Assembly (NCBI GenBank): GCA_046727735.1
Contig: JBKPDF010000059.1
Span: 1 to 64,000, forward strand
Length of the DNA stretch: 64,000 nucleotides
Direction: 5' to 3'
Source of the DNA: AP-16 sp046727735
GTDB taxonomy: Bacteria; Pseudomonadota; Alphaproteobacteria; Rhizobiales; Xanthobacteraceae
The notes under the pieces are model-generated. The model was given only the letters and a program-made list of their open reading frames with translations. It ran no database searches and was not told where the DNA came from. This document shows positions 55,940 to 64,000 of this stretch, one piece after another. The translations under genes and the position numbers were made by a program. The stretch's first letter is position 1, and each line of letters opens with the position of its first letter.

Positions 55940-56749
55940 TCACTTCTTCTCGCGTTTCTCGGATGCCGCGGCGCCGGGAGTCGCCGCGCTCGCGGCGGGC
56001 GCGCCCGCTGCCGGCGGCGCGGCTCCCGGTGCTCCCGGTGCCGCTCCGGGCGCCGCTGGAGCCCCAGGAGCCGCACCTGGGGCACCCGGAGCGCCAGGCA
56101 CTACCTCGCCGGCAGCCTCCGCGGCTGCTGCGGCCGCCGCCGCCGCGGCTGCGGCCTCCGCGGCCGCCTTCTGCTCCTCGAGATAGCCCGACGGCGCCAC
56201 GATCGTGACGAGTGTCACGTCCCGCCGCGCCAGCGGCTGCACGTTGGCCGGCAAGGTGACGTCGCTCAAATGCACCGATCGATTGATCTCGAGCCCTGTC
56301 AGATCCACGTCGATCGCCTTCGGAATTGCGTCGGCCGGGCAGCGCACCTCGACCGAGTGCTCGACGATGTTGACGGTGCCGCCGCGCTTCACGCCGGGCG
56401 CCTGGTCGGCATTCTTGACTCGCACCGGGATGCGCACGCGGATGCGCGCGCCCTCACCGAGTCTGAGGAAATCCACGTGAATCGGCACGTCGCGCACCGG
56501 GTCGAGCTGGTACTCGCGGGGAATCACGTGCTGCCGCGTGCCGTCGACTTCGAGCTCGTAGATCGTGGTGAGGAAATGTCCGGCAAAAATGTTCTGGCGC
56601 AGCTCCTTGCGGTCGAGCGAGATCGCGACCGGCGCGGCGCCGTCGCCGTAGATCACGCCGGGCACCCGGCCTTGCCGGCGTACCGCGCGCGCGGCGCCGG
56701 TTCCGGCTGCCGGCCGCGCCGTCGCCTTGAGCGCCTTGACGTTCGTCAT
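55940..56749 (-). CDS. rplY: 50S ribosomal protein L25 with long Ala/Pro/Gly tail
   Basis: A 269-residue L25/Ctc protein. The 5S-rRNA-binding N-terminal domain begins ALKATARPAAGTGAARAVRRQGRVPGVIYG, with a C-terminal TL5-type domain running to about residue 190 (IVAPSGYLEEQ). The last 75 residues are a run of Ala followed by GAPGAAPGAPAAPGAAPGAPGAAPP-like repeats. L25 stabilises 5S rRNA in the ribosome. The ATG at 56749 is used. The collagen-like tail is much longer than in most homologues. It is the first gene of the rplY-pth-ychF operon. Confidence 0.93.
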   Translation of the reverse strand: MTNVKALKATARPAAGTGAARAVRRQGRVPGVIYGDGAAPVAISLDRKELRQNIFAGHFLTTIYELEVDGTRQHVIPREYQLDPVRDVPIHVDFLRLGEGARIRVRIPVRVKNADQAPGVKRGGTVNIVEHSVEVRCPADAIPKAIDVDLTGLEINRSVHLSDVTLPANVQPLARRDVTLVTIVAPSGYLEEQKAAAEAAAAAAAAAAAAEAAGEVVPGAPGAPGAAPGAPAAPGAAPGAPGAAPPAAGAPAASAATPGAAASEKREKK

Positions 56750-56934
56750 GGATCGATCCTTGCTGATCCTGGTTGATCGCAATGCAAACGGCCGCAAACG
56801 CGGCCGTTGCTGCGGCCGGCCGAAACGGCTCCGGCCCGCGGGTCGCGCGGCTTATAGCCGTATCTGCCCGGAAACACAAGAAATCCGACGAATCGCCAGC
56901 CCGGCAATGGGTCCCGGGACGGTCCTCGCGCTCC

Positions 56935-57055
56935 TCCCTCCCCCGCTTGCGGGGGAGGGATGGGGAGGGGGCCCCCTCCCGACGCGCTTCGCGCGTCGAC
57001 CCCGGATCGAGTCCGGGGCAGGCTCTTCCCCGCAAGCGGGAGAGGTGAAGCGCGC
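56935..57055. repeat. dispersed CCCTCCCCC-type palindromic repeat (family A, copy 4)
   Basis: Hairpins CTCCCCCGCTTGCGGGGGAG (56940-56959), CGCGCTTCGCGCG and CCGGATCGAGTCCGG (near 57002-57016) lie between the rplY start and the ubiK stop, two minus-strand units. The rest of the 320-bp gap (56750-57069) has no gene. Confidence 0.7.
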
Positions 57056-57069
57056 GTGCGGCTACTCGC

Positions 57070-57360
57070 CTACATCACCGTCGGGGGATGTTGTGGGGCA
57101 GCAGGGGTCGTTCCCGGCTGCTTGCCCTCGAGCACGGCAATCCGCGCTTTCAGCGCCTCGTTCTCCTCGCGGGCGAGCCGTACGCTCTCTTTTACCGCCT
57201 CGAACTCCTCGCGCCTGACCACGTCGAGGTCGCGCAGGATGCGCTCGGCCTGGCTGCGGAACAGCGTCTCGAACTCGCGTCGTACGCCCGACGCGACGCC
57301 TGCCGCATCGTTCATCAGGCGGGCCATTTCGTCGAAAAAACGGTTCGTGGTCTGGGCCAT
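57070..57360 (-). CDS. ubiK: ubiquinone biosynthesis accessory factor, UbiK/BMFP family
   Basis: A 96-residue all-helical protein of the BMFP (YqiC) family, with RFFDEMARLMNDAAGVASGVRREFETLFRSQAERIL, and the coiled-coil REEFEAVKESVRLAREENEALKARIAVLE. It promotes aerobic ubiquinone synthesis as a membrane-associated scaffold. The C-terminus is Pro/Thr-rich (GTTPAAPQHPPTVM). The ATG at 57360 begins MAQTTNRF. It is divergent from lgt, an arrangement shared by many relatives. Confidence 0.88.
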   Translation of the reverse strand: MAQTTNRFFDEMARLMNDAAGVASGVRREFETLFRSQAERILRDLDVVRREEFEAVKESVRLAREENEALKARIAVLEGKQPGTTPAAPQHPPTVM

Positions 57361-57489
57361 GGATGGTGCCTCCGCCGGGCTGCGTACCGGACACAATGGC
57401 GATTGGCAGCCGCAGCCGCAAGTACGAGGGGCAACTTGACTTCAAGCTGTGCCGCGCGCGAAAGACCGCGCGAAAAACTCAGGATTGCC

Positions 57490-58311
57490 ATGCCGCTTCT
57501 GGCGCTGCCGTTCCCCGCGCTCAATCCGGTGATCGTCGAGATCGGCCCGTTCGCGATCCGCTGGTACGCGCTCGCCTATATCGCCGGCATCCTGCTCGGC
57601 TGGCTCTATGCGCGCGCGCTCATCCGCTCGCCTTCGGCGTGGCGCGGGGCGGCGCCGCTCACGGTCGCGGATTTCGACGACTTCGTGCTCTGGGTCACGC
57701 TCGGCATCATTCTCGGCGGCCGCACCGGCTACGTGCTGTTCTACAATTTTCCGCATTTCCTCGCGCACCCGGTGGAAATTCCGCAATTGTGGAAAGGCGG
57801 AATGTCGTTCCACGGCGGTTTCGCCGGCTGCGTTCTCGCGGTCGTGCTGTTTGCCCGCAGCCGCGGCATCCCGGTGCTCTCGCTCGGCGATCTCACCTGC
57901 GCGGTCGGACCGATCGGGCTGTTTCTCGGCCGCCTCGCCAATTTCATCAACGGCGAGCTGTGGGGTCGGCAGACCGATGTCCCGTGGGCGATGGTGTTTC
58001 CCGATGGCGGGCCGTTGCCACGCCACCCGAGCCAGCTCTACGAGGCGGGCCTCGAAGGCCTCGTGCTGTTCGCTGCGCTTGCGATCCTGATCCGCGCCGG
58101 CGCGCTCAAAAAGCCGGGGCTCGTGACCGGAGCGTTCGCGCTCGGCTACGGGATCGCGCGTTGCATCGCGGAGCTGTTCCGCGAGCCCGATCCGCAGCTG
58201 GGCTTTCTGTGGGGCGGCCTGACCATGGGCATGCTGCTGTCGGTTCCGATGATCGCCGCGGGCCTTGCCTTGCTGTTCTTCGCATTGCGCCGCCGACCGG
58301 CCGCGGCGTGA
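57490..58311 (+). CDS. lgt: prolipoprotein diacylglyceryl transferase
   Basis: A 273-residue inner-membrane enzyme with seven predicted helices. The Lgt signature GRLANFINGELWGRQTDVPWAMVFP is present, with HPSQLYEAGLEGLVLF and the earlier GMSFHGGFAG. It transfers diacylglyceryl from phosphatidylglycerol to the lipobox Cys of lipoproteins. The ATG at 57490 is the first plausible start, and an AGGA ribosome-binding site precedes it. It is followed by a MidA-type methyltransferase gene, as in many Hyphomicrobiales. Confidence 0.95.
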   Translation: MPLLALPFPALNPVIVEIGPFAIRWYALAYIAGILLGWLYARALIRSPSAWRGAAPLTVADFDDFVLWVTLGIILGGRTGYVLFYNFPHFLAHPVEIPQLWKGGMSFHGGFAGCVLAVVLFARSRGIPVLSLGDLTCAVGPIGLFLGRLANFINGELWGRQTDVPWAMVFPDGGPLPRHPSQLYEAGLEGLVLFAALAILIRAGALKKPGLVTGAFALGYGIARCIAELFREPDPQLGFLWGGLTMGMLLSVPMIAAGLALLFFALRRRPAAA

Positions 58312-58334
58312 GCATGCTCACACCTTGCCGCAAA

Positions 58335-58470
58335 CTCGCGTCACCTCCCCCTGGAGGGGGGAGGTCGCCGAGCGCCTATCGGCGCGAGGCGGGTGGGGGT
58401 GGTTCGATCGACCCCACCCCGCGCGCTTCGCGCGCGACCCTCCCCCTCCAGGGGAGGGTGGGGACTGCGG
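58335..58470. repeat. dispersed CCCTCCCCC-type palindromic repeat (family A, copy 5)
   Basis: Hairpins ACCTCCCCCTGGAGGGGGGAGGT (58345-58367), a CCACCCC...GGGGTGG type pair, CGCGCGCTTCGCGCGCG (near 58420-58436) and CCCTCCCCCTCCAGGGGAGGG lie in the gap between lgt and the methyltransferase. A hairpin here may reduce read-through. Confidence 0.7.
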
Positions 58471-58507
58471 TGCGCGGCGCGCGCAATATGCCTGCGCGCC
58501 GTCCGCG

Positions 58508-59596
58508 ATGACCCCGCTCGAAGCGCAGATCCGGCGCATCATCGCGGTCGAGGGACCGATGCCGCTCGCGCAGTTCATCGCGCTCGCACTCGGCCACCCC
58601 GTGCACGGCTATTACGTGACGCGCGATCCGTTCGGCGCGCGCGGCGACTTCGTCACGGCGCCGGAGATCTCCCAGATGTTCGGGGAGCTGATCGGGCTCT
58701 GGGCGGCGGCGGTGTGGAACGAGATGGGACGGCCCGGGCGCGTGCGTCTCGTCGAGCTCGGACCCGGGCGCGGCACACTGATGGCCGACGCGCTGCGGGC
58801 GGTTCGAGTCGCGCAAGAATTCCGCGCCGCCCTCAATGTCGATCTCGTCGAGATCAGTCCGCCGTTGCGCCGCCGGCAGAAGCAAACGCTGGCGGATTGC
58901 GGGCTTGCGGTCTCCTGGCATGCGGCGCTTTCCGAAGTGCCGGAAGACGGCCCGCTGATCGTGATCGCCAATGAATTTTTCGATGCGCTGCCGGTGCACC
59001 AGGCGGTGCGCGCCGCCGACGGATGGCACGAGCGGAAGGTGGGGCTCGACGAGGCCGGTCGCTTCCTGCTCGGGCTCGATCCCGATCCGATACCGAATTT
59101 CGCGGCCATGCTGCCCGACAATCTGCCGCCGCCGTCGCCCGGCGCGGTGTTCGAGTGGCGATCCGATGCGCTCGTCACCGAGCTCGCCGGAAAACTCGTG
59201 CGCGGCGGCGGGGCGGCGCTGATCATCGACTACGGGCACTTCGAGAGCGCGGTCGGCGACACGCTGCAGGCGGTCGGACGCCACCACTTTGCCGAAGTGC
59301 TGCAGCGGCCGGGCGAGGTCGATCTCTCCGCCCATGTCGATTTCGCGGCGCTCGCTCGCGCGGCGATGCGGGCGGGCGTGCGCGTACTCGGCCCGGTCGT
59401 GCAACGCGTCTTTCTGCGCGAGCTCGGGATCGAGACCCGCGCGGCCATGCTGAAAACTGCATCACCCGGGCGCCGCGCCGAAATCGACGCGGCGCTCGCT
59501 TGGCTGACCGAAGCGGGGCCGCGCGGCATGGGCGAATTGTTCAAGGTTGTCGCACTCGTCGATCCGAAACTTGGCGCGCTGCCGGGATTTGGCTAG
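58508..59596 (+). CDS. SAM-dependent methyltransferase, MidA/NDUFAF7 family
   Basis: A 362-residue class I methyltransferase (DUF185). It holds YYVTRDPFGARGDFVTAPEISQMFGELIGLW, the SAM motif LVELGPGRGTLMADALRA, the EFFDALPVHQAV segment, and GGGAALIIDYGHFESAVGDTLQAV. The mitochondrial homologue NDUFAF7 dimethylates an arginine of complex I; the bacterial substrate is not established. The ATG at 58508 gives the usual N-terminus. It is downstream of lgt on the same strand, with a repeat-bearing 196-bp gap. Confidence 0.9.
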   Translation: MTPLEAQIRRIIAVEGPMPLAQFIALALGHPVHGYYVTRDPFGARGDFVTAPEISQMFGELIGLWAAAVWNEMGRPGRVRLVELGPGRGTLMADALRAVRVAQEFRAALNVDLVEISPPLRRRQKQTLADCGLAVSWHAALSEVPEDGPLIVIANEFFDALPVHQAVRAADGWHERKVGLDEAGRFLLGLDPDPIPNFAAMLPDNLPPPSPGAVFEWRSDALVTELAGKLVRGGGAALIIDYGHFESAVGDTLQAVGRHHFAEVLQRPGEVDLSAHVDFAALARAAMRAGVRVLGPVVQRVFLRELGIETRAAMLKTASPGRRAEIDAALAWLTEAGPRGMGELFKVVALVDPKLGALPGFG

Positions 59597-59646
59597 CGTC
59601 GCAGCCAACAGCACCGCCGGGCAGAACATCGGGTGGAGCCGGCACG

Positions 59647-60798
59647 ATGAACGAGAGGGCAAACCAACGCGGTATTTATTCCGACGAATCTGCGGCGGCG
59701 CTGCGCGCGTCTACGGCTAACCCCGAGTTCCAGACTCTGCACGAGATCGTCAAAAAGGCGCGGCAGAATCTCGACCAGAACAACTGGGACTACATTGTCG
59801 GGGGCACCGAGAGCGAGACTACGCTGCGGCGCAATCGCATGGCGCTCGATTCGCTGGCGTTCCGGCCGCGCGTGCTGCGCGACGTGAGCCGGATCGACAG
59901 CACCGTCGAACGCTTCGGGCGCCGCATGCGGCTGCCGATCGTCCTGGCGCCGGTCGGCGCGCTCGAAGTCTTTCACGAGGGCGGCGGCGCCACGGTCGCG
60001 CGCGCCGCGCAGGAGTTCGGTGTCGCGCAGATGCTCAGCTCGGTATGCGAGCCGGGGCTCGAAGCCGTCGCGGCCGCGGCGCCTGATGCCTTGCGAATCT
60101 ACCAGCTTTACGTGCGCGGCGATGAAGCCTACGTGGACGACCACGTCCGCCGCGCGATGGCGAATGGCTATGCCGCGTTCTGCCTGACTGTCGACACCGC
60201 GATCTACAGCCGGCGCGAGCGCGACCTCGCCAAGCGTTTCGTCACGGCCGGCCGCCGCCGCGTGTCCGGCCGCGAGTTCCAGGCGGCGCTCGATTGGCGC
60301 ACGGTCGCGCGCATCAAGAAGAATTTCGCGATCCCGCTGGCGCTCAAAGGCATCGCCACGCGCGAGGACGCCATCATCGCGGTCGAGCACGGCGTCGATT
60401 GGATCTACGTATCGAACCATGGCGGCCGCCAGCTCGACCACGGTGCGGGCGCGCTCGAAGTGTTGCCCGAGATCGTCGAGGCGGTCGGCGGCCGCGCGAG
60501 GATCATGATCGACGGCGCATTCTGCCGCGGCAGCGACATCGTCAAGGCGGTCGTGCTGGGCGCCGATCTGGTCGGCCTCGGCCGCATGCAATGCTTCGCG
60601 CTCGCCGCGGCCGGGCAGGCCGGCATCGTGGGCATGCTCGAGCTCATCGAAGACGAGGTGCAGCGCTGCCTCGGCCTGCTCGGCGTGACGAAATTCGCCG
60701 CGCTCGATCCCTCCTACATCCGCCCGGCGTTGCCCGCCAATGCGCCTCACGTGCTCAGCGCGTTCCCGCTGCTGAACATCGAGGAGTACCGCTACTGA
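59647..60798 (+). CDS. FMN-dependent alpha-hydroxy-acid oxidase (lactate/glycolate oxidase family)
   Basis: A 383-residue TIM-barrel FMN enzyme. It has FRPRVLRDVSRIDSTVERFGRRMRLPIVLAPVGALEVFHEGGG, IPLALKGIATREDAI with the FMN lysine, the catalytic His in VSNHGGRQLDHGAGALEVLPEIVEAVG, and GADLVGLGRMQCFALAAAG at the end of the barrel. It oxidises a 2-hydroxy acid to a 2-oxo acid, passing electrons to O2 or a quinone. The N-terminal 25 residues are hydrophilic. The substrate is unknown; the position after midA is where pgeF lies in many relatives. Confidence 0.9.
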   Translation: MNERANQRGIYSDESAAALRASTANPEFQTLHEIVKKARQNLDQNNWDYIVGGTESETTLRRNRMALDSLAFRPRVLRDVSRIDSTVERFGRRMRLPIVLAPVGALEVFHEGGGATVARAAQEFGVAQMLSSVCEPGLEAVAAAAPDALRIYQLYVRGDEAYVDDHVRRAMANGYAAFCLTVDTAIYSRRERDLAKRFVTAGRRRVSGREFQAALDWRTVARIKKNFAIPLALKGIATREDAIIAVEHGVDWIYVSNHGGRQLDHGAGALEVLPEIVEAVGGRARIMIDGAFCRGSDIVKAVVLGADLVGLGRMQCFALAAAGQAGIVGMLELIEDEVQRCLGLLGVTKFAALDPSYIRPALPANAPHVLSAFPLLNIEEYRY

Positions 60799-60867
60799 GC
60801 AATCGATCCGCGGCGTGTTTTTACGTGCCGGTACCTGTGCTATGCTGCCGCCGGGGACATCTGCAGC

Positions 60868-61224
60868 ATGCAGCGGTTTCGCGTGCAACGATCGCCGAGC
60901 AGCTATCTGGCGCTGTTTGCGCTGGCGCTGCAGCTCGCGCTGTCGTTCGGCCACGTGCACCTCGTCGCCTCCGCGGGTGCTCCGGCCGTCGCTACCGCCC
61001 AGCAGACAGAACCCGGAAGCGCGCCATCGGGCGGCGTGCCGGATCGCGATGAACCTTGCGCGATCTGTGCGATCATCAGCCTGTCCGGTGCGTTGCTCGT
61101 TCCCGACGCGCCGGCTCTCGTCTTTGCCGGCGCGGCGCACGAGGCATTCTTTCCGGAATTCATTGCGCCGCTCGTTGCTGATTCCACGCGGGCGCCGTTC
61201 CAGGCCCGCGCGCCACCTGCCTGA
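60868..61224 (+). CDS. DUF2946-type exported protein
   Basis: A 118-residue protein with a hydrophobic N-terminus (YLALFALALQLALSFGHVHL), consistent with a signal peptide or anchor. It has H29-x-H31, then CAIC (C64, C67) and the C-terminal FQARAPP motif that marks DUF2946. Proteins of this group often lie beside TonB receptors or copper genes, and the His and Cys pairs suggest metal binding. It is 117 bp upstream of the TonB-dependent receptor and probably co-regulated. The function is unknown. Confidence 0.72.
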   Translation: MQRFRVQRSPSSYLALFALALQLALSFGHVHLVASAGAPAVATAQQTEPGSAPSGGVPDRDEPCAICAIISLSGALLVPDAPALVFAGAAHEAFFPEFIAPLVADSTRAPFQARAPPA

Positions 61225-61341
61225 CCACAACGGCTGAGCGTTTCGGCGTTCCGCCCCGCGGGCGAGAACGTTCGAAGCCCGATGCGGCGACTTGCGCCAC
61301 CTCGGCGCAACTGGCGTTCCGCAAACCCAGGTTCGTGATTC

Positions 61342-63705
61342 ATGCACCGAGCAGCGGGGCTTCCCGTGGCCTTGCGAATCTCCTTCCGGTTCGCCCGCAA
61401 TGTGCTGCTGGGCAGCTTCGCGCTGGCCTGGATGCTGCCTGCGAGCGAAATGGCATGGTCGCAGGTCGCGCTCCCGGAGGTCGTGGTGCGCGCGCCGAGC
61501 CCGATCGTGCACCGCGCCCCGGCGCGGCGGCCGAGCGCTCCCGCCGCACCCGCCGCCCCCGCGCCGGCACCCGCTCCGCCGGCCGAGGCATCGCTTCCCG
61601 GGACGCTGCCGATCGTGACCGATCAGTTCGCGACCGTCACGGTCGTGCCCAATGAGGAGATCCGGCGCAGCACCGGCGGCACGCTCGGCGACATGCTGTT
61701 CGCCAAGCCCGGCATCACCGGGTCGAGCTTTGCGCCCGGCGCCTCTAGCCGGCCGATCATCCGCGGCCTCGACGTCAATCGCGTCGGCATTATCGAGAAT
61801 GGGACGGGCGGCGGCGGCGTCTCGGATCTTGGCGAGGATCATTTCGTGCCGATCGATCCACTCTCGACCAATCAGGTCGAGGTGATCCGCGGCCCCGCGA
61901 CCCTGCGCTACGGCTCGCAGTCTATCGGCGGCGTCGTCAGCGCGACCAACAACCGCATTCCCGAGGCGCTGCCTTGCAGTCCAGCTTCGGCCCCCGCCGG
62001 CCCGCCGGCCGCTATCTACAAGGCTGTTCCGGCGACCCCTGACGTACCGGGCTGTCTCAACGTCGAGACGCGCACGGCCGTGCAGAGCGTCGATAATGGG
62101 GTCGAAGGCGCCGTGCTGCTCGATGGTGGCGCCGGCAATGTCGCGATGCATGCTGACGCGTTCGGACGCCGCGCAGACGACTATCGCATTCCGAGCTATC
62201 CGTATCCCTTCCCACCGAATCCGGCAGAAGCGCCGGGGGCGACGCAACCGGGCGCGTTCAACGGCAAACAGCCAAACTCGGCGCTTCACAATAGCGGAGA
62301 GTCGCTCGGCGGCTCCTATGTGTTCCGCGACGGTTTTCTCGGTCTCGCCATTGCCCAGAATGACGCGCTCTATCACATCCCCGGCATCGACGGCGAGGAT
62401 CACAGGACGCGCATCGACGCCGACCAGATCAAGCTGACCAGCAAGGGTGAATGGCGCGGGCCGGCCGATTTCATCGATGCCGTCCGGTTCTGGGACGGCG
62501 TGACCGACTACAAGCACAACGAGCTCGGGTTGAAGGATGATACCAATCCTGTGAGCGACGGCGTGCGGCAGATCTTCACCGACAAGGAACGGGAAGCCCG
62601 TGTGGAGGTGCAGCTCGCGCCCGTGAATCTGCGCTTCGCCAGCCTGACCACCGCGCTGGGTGCGCAAGCCGGGCATCAGGAGCTCACCGCGCCGAGCCCC
62701 GACAATGCCGGCCTGTGGGACCCCAACCACAACACGCGGGAAGCCGGCTATATCTTCAACGAGTTCAAGTTCAGCGACACCACCAAAGGCCAGATCGCGG
62801 GCCGTATCGAGCATGTCGATCTGTCCGGCTTCGGGCGCTCGTTCCCCGGCGGCGGCGTGATCGTATCGACGCCGGCCTCGCCGAGCTTCACGCCGAAGAG
62901 CGCCAGCGTCGGTCTGATCCAGAATTTCGCCTGGGATCTCGTCGGCAGCGTCACCGCGCAGTACGTCGAGCGCGCGCCCAAACCGGCCGAGCTGTTCTCC
63001 GGCGGGCCGCACGACGCGACCAATACCTTCGACAAGGGCAACCCCGATCTGAGGATCGAAGCCGCTGAATCGGTCGAGGTCGCCCTGCGGCGGGCGGTCG
63101 CACCGTTCCGGTTCGAGATCACGGCCTATTACACGCGATTTGACGGCTTCATCTTCCGCCGGCTGACGGGCAATTTCTGCAACGGCGACACCGCGGTCTG
63201 CGGGCCACCGGGGCCCGGCTTTGACCTCAAGGAAGCCATTTATTCCCAGCGCGACGCGATCTTCCGCGGCGGCGAGTTCCAGAGCCAATGGGACCTGGCA
63301 AGAATCTGGAACGGCTGGTGGGGGATCGAAGACCAGTTCGACGTCGTGCGCGCGACGTTCACGGACGGCACCAATGTGCCGCGCATCCCTCCGGTGCGCG
63401 TCGGCGGCGGGCTGTTCTATCGCGATGCCAACTGGCTGATGCGGATCAACCTGCTGCACGCCTTCGCCCAACATGACATTGCGGTGATCGGCGAGACGCC
63501 GACTGCCGGTTATAATCTGCTCAAGGTCGAGGTCAGCTACACGAAGAAGCTCAAGCCTGCCGAGTTCCTCGCCAAAGAAATCACCGTTGGGATCGTTGGC
63601 AACAATCTGCTCAATGACGACATCCGCAACAGCGTCTCCTACACCAAGGACGAGGTGCTGCTGCCGGGGCGCGGCGTGCGGGCGTTCGCAAACTTGAAGT
63701 TCTGA
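61342..63705 (+). CDS. TonB-dependent outer-membrane receptor, ZnuD-like
   Basis: A 787-residue receptor. An N-terminal export signal (about residues 1-40) precedes the TonB box EVVVR at 46-50. A Pro/Ala-rich linker (about 59-85) then leads to the plug (TVTVVPNEEIRRSTGGTLGDMLFAKPGITGSSFAPGASSRPIIRGLD, to about residue 205). The barrel ends in VRAFANLKF with the terminal Phe needed for assembly. It resembles the zinc-type receptor ZnuD in the NSVSYTKDEVLLPGRGVR ending, but the ligand is not certain. It probably takes up a metal or metal complex with the DUF2946 protein. Confidence 0.85.
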   Translation: MHRAAGLPVALRISFRFARNVLLGSFALAWMLPASEMAWSQVALPEVVVRAPSPIVHRAPARRPSAPAAPAAPAPAPAPPAEASLPGTLPIVTDQFATVTVVPNEEIRRSTGGTLGDMLFAKPGITGSSFAPGASSRPIIRGLDVNRVGIIENGTGGGGVSDLGEDHFVPIDPLSTNQVEVIRGPATLRYGSQSIGGVVSATNNRIPEALPCSPASAPAGPPAAIYKAVPATPDVPGCLNVETRTAVQSVDNGVEGAVLLDGGAGNVAMHADAFGRRADDYRIPSYPYPFPPNPAEAPGATQPGAFNGKQPNSALHNSGESLGGSYVFRDGFLGLAIAQNDALYHIPGIDGEDHRTRIDADQIKLTSKGEWRGPADFIDAVRFWDGVTDYKHNELGLKDDTNPVSDGVRQIFTDKEREARVEVQLAPVNLRFASLTTALGAQAGHQELTAPSPDNAGLWDPNHNTREAGYIFNEFKFSDTTKGQIAGRIEHVDLSGFGRSFPGGGVIVSTPASPSFTPKSASVGLIQNFAWDLVGSVTAQYVERAPKPAELFSGGPHDATNTFDKGNPDLRIEAAESVEVALRRAVAPFRFEITAYYTRFDGFIFRRLTGNFCNGDTAVCGPPGPGFDLKEAIYSQRDAIFRGGEFQSQWDLARIWNGWWGIEDQFDVVRATFTDGTNVPRIPPVRVGGGLFYRDANWLMRINLLHAFAQHDIAVIGETPTAGYNLLKVEVSYTKKLKPAEFLAKEITVGIVGNNLLNDDIRNSVSYTKDEVLLPGRGVRAFANLKF

Positions 63706-63737
63706 ATGGGCGCGCTATGAGAGTACGGCGGCCTGGA

Positions 63738-64000
63738 CCCCTCACCCGGCTCGCCGCTCGCAAGTGCTCGGTGCTCGCCACCCTCTCCCACAAGGGGAGA
63801 GGGAAAGCGCGTGTGCCGCGCGTTAGGAGAAACGCTGCCGCCGGATGGTAGTTTGGTCGATCGTGATCGTAGTCGAATGTGGCAAAGCGAAATCGGCGAG
63901 ATGCGCGGCTTTTACGCGAACCGGTTCGCTCGCACGCTTTCCTTCTCCCCTTGTGGGAGAAGGTGGCCGCCAAGCGGTAGCGAGGGCGGCCGGATGAGGG
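63738..64000. repeat. dispersed CCCTCTCCC-type repeat at the window end (family A, copy 6)
   Basis: It includes CTCTCCCACAAGGGGAGAG (63783-63801), CTTCTCCCCTTGTGGGAGAAG (63942-63962) and a GCCGCCAAGCGGTAGCGAGGGCGGC segment at the edge. These resemble two whole repeats in opposite orientation separated by about 140 bp, and continue beyond the window. I see no gene after the TonB receptor. Confidence 0.7.

Noticed and set aside
59593..63474. Very long open frame (over 1290 codons) on the minus strand antisense to the oxidase, DUF2946 and TonB-receptor genes
   Set aside because: It covers several well-supported genes, the translation is Arg/Ala/Asp/Glu-rich without domains, and such frames arise in GC-rich DNA from the codon bias of the opposite strand.

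Overview
The window is high-GC DNA from an alphaproteobacterium, most likely of the order Hyphomicrobiales (Rhizobiales) near the Bradyrhizobium/Xanthobacteraceae group. The evidence is the family content (MbfA-type ferritin-VIT exporter, DUF1236, DUF1285, DUF2852 and DUF6111 proteins, a MoxR-DUF58-DUF4159 cluster, the trmL-petABC-mtnP-apt order) and several classes of short dispersed palindromic repeats typical of that group. Separate cytochrome b and cytochrome c1 genes argue against Bradyrhizobium in the narrow sense, where these are fused as fbcH. I saw no rRNA, tRNA, CRISPR array, prophage or intact insertion sequence. The window reads as ordinary chromosome with modest accessory content.

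Layout. 0-3.6 kb: the 3' part of an LVIVD-repeat protein, then a divergent pair encoding an isopropylmalate/tartrate-type dehydrogenase and a hydroxypyruvate-isomerase-like enzyme. 3.6-8.1 kb: a MATE exporter and a PaaI-type thioesterase controlled by a MarR regulator (the same perfect palindrome lies before both the regulator and the thioesterase), then a phosphoesterase and the iron exporter mbfA with an Irr-type box. 8.2-12.3 kb: small single-domain enzymes (NUDIX, VOC, NTF2-like, GST), a DUF2852 membrane protein, a TetR regulator with a shared candidate operator, and a small phosphodiesterase. 12.4-18.8 kb: a sugar ABC importer without its ATPase, a uronate dehydrogenase, a sarcosine-oxidase-like flavoenzyme and an XRE/MmyB-type regulator. 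18.9-21.7 kb: a DMT transporter, an HNH-type protein, a DUF938 methyltransferase and a small membrane protein.

21.7-28 kb is the most accessory-looking part. It holds a repeat-bearing DUF1236 secreted protein, an unrecognised protein in locally AT-richer DNA, a Gly/Tyr-rich secreted protein, two good intrinsic terminators, an MFS and a chromate transporter, and a six-cysteine secreted peptide. 27.3-31.2 kb: an ABC-2 export module (ATPase, permease, secreted lectin-like protein) and a DUF1499 protein. 31.3-35.8 kb: GST, amidohydrolase, glutathionyl-hydroquinone reductase and GNAT genes. 35.9-42.7 kb: a four-gene MoxR-DUF58-DUF4159-GATase-like operon.

42.9-60.8 kb is mainly housekeeping: DUF1285, a CoA-pyrophosphatase-type NUDIX, DUF6111 and CCA transferase; hemF with a truncated CopG-type antitoxin just upstream, trmL; the cytochrome bc1 operon petABC followed by mtnP and apt; an MFS transporter; the rplY-pth-ychF operon; ubiK divergent from lgt; the MidA-type methyltransferase and an FMN alpha-hydroxy-acid oxidase. 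60.8-64 kb: a DUF2946 protein and a ZnuD-like TonB-dependent receptor, probably for a metal or metal chelate.

I did not find a convincing entirely new multi-gene system. The best leads are the paired regulator sites, the relic antitoxin in front of hemF, the repeat elements that have supplied the 3' ends of genes, the AT-richer secreted-protein island at 22-24 kb, and the ABC-2/lectin-like/six-cysteine cluster.
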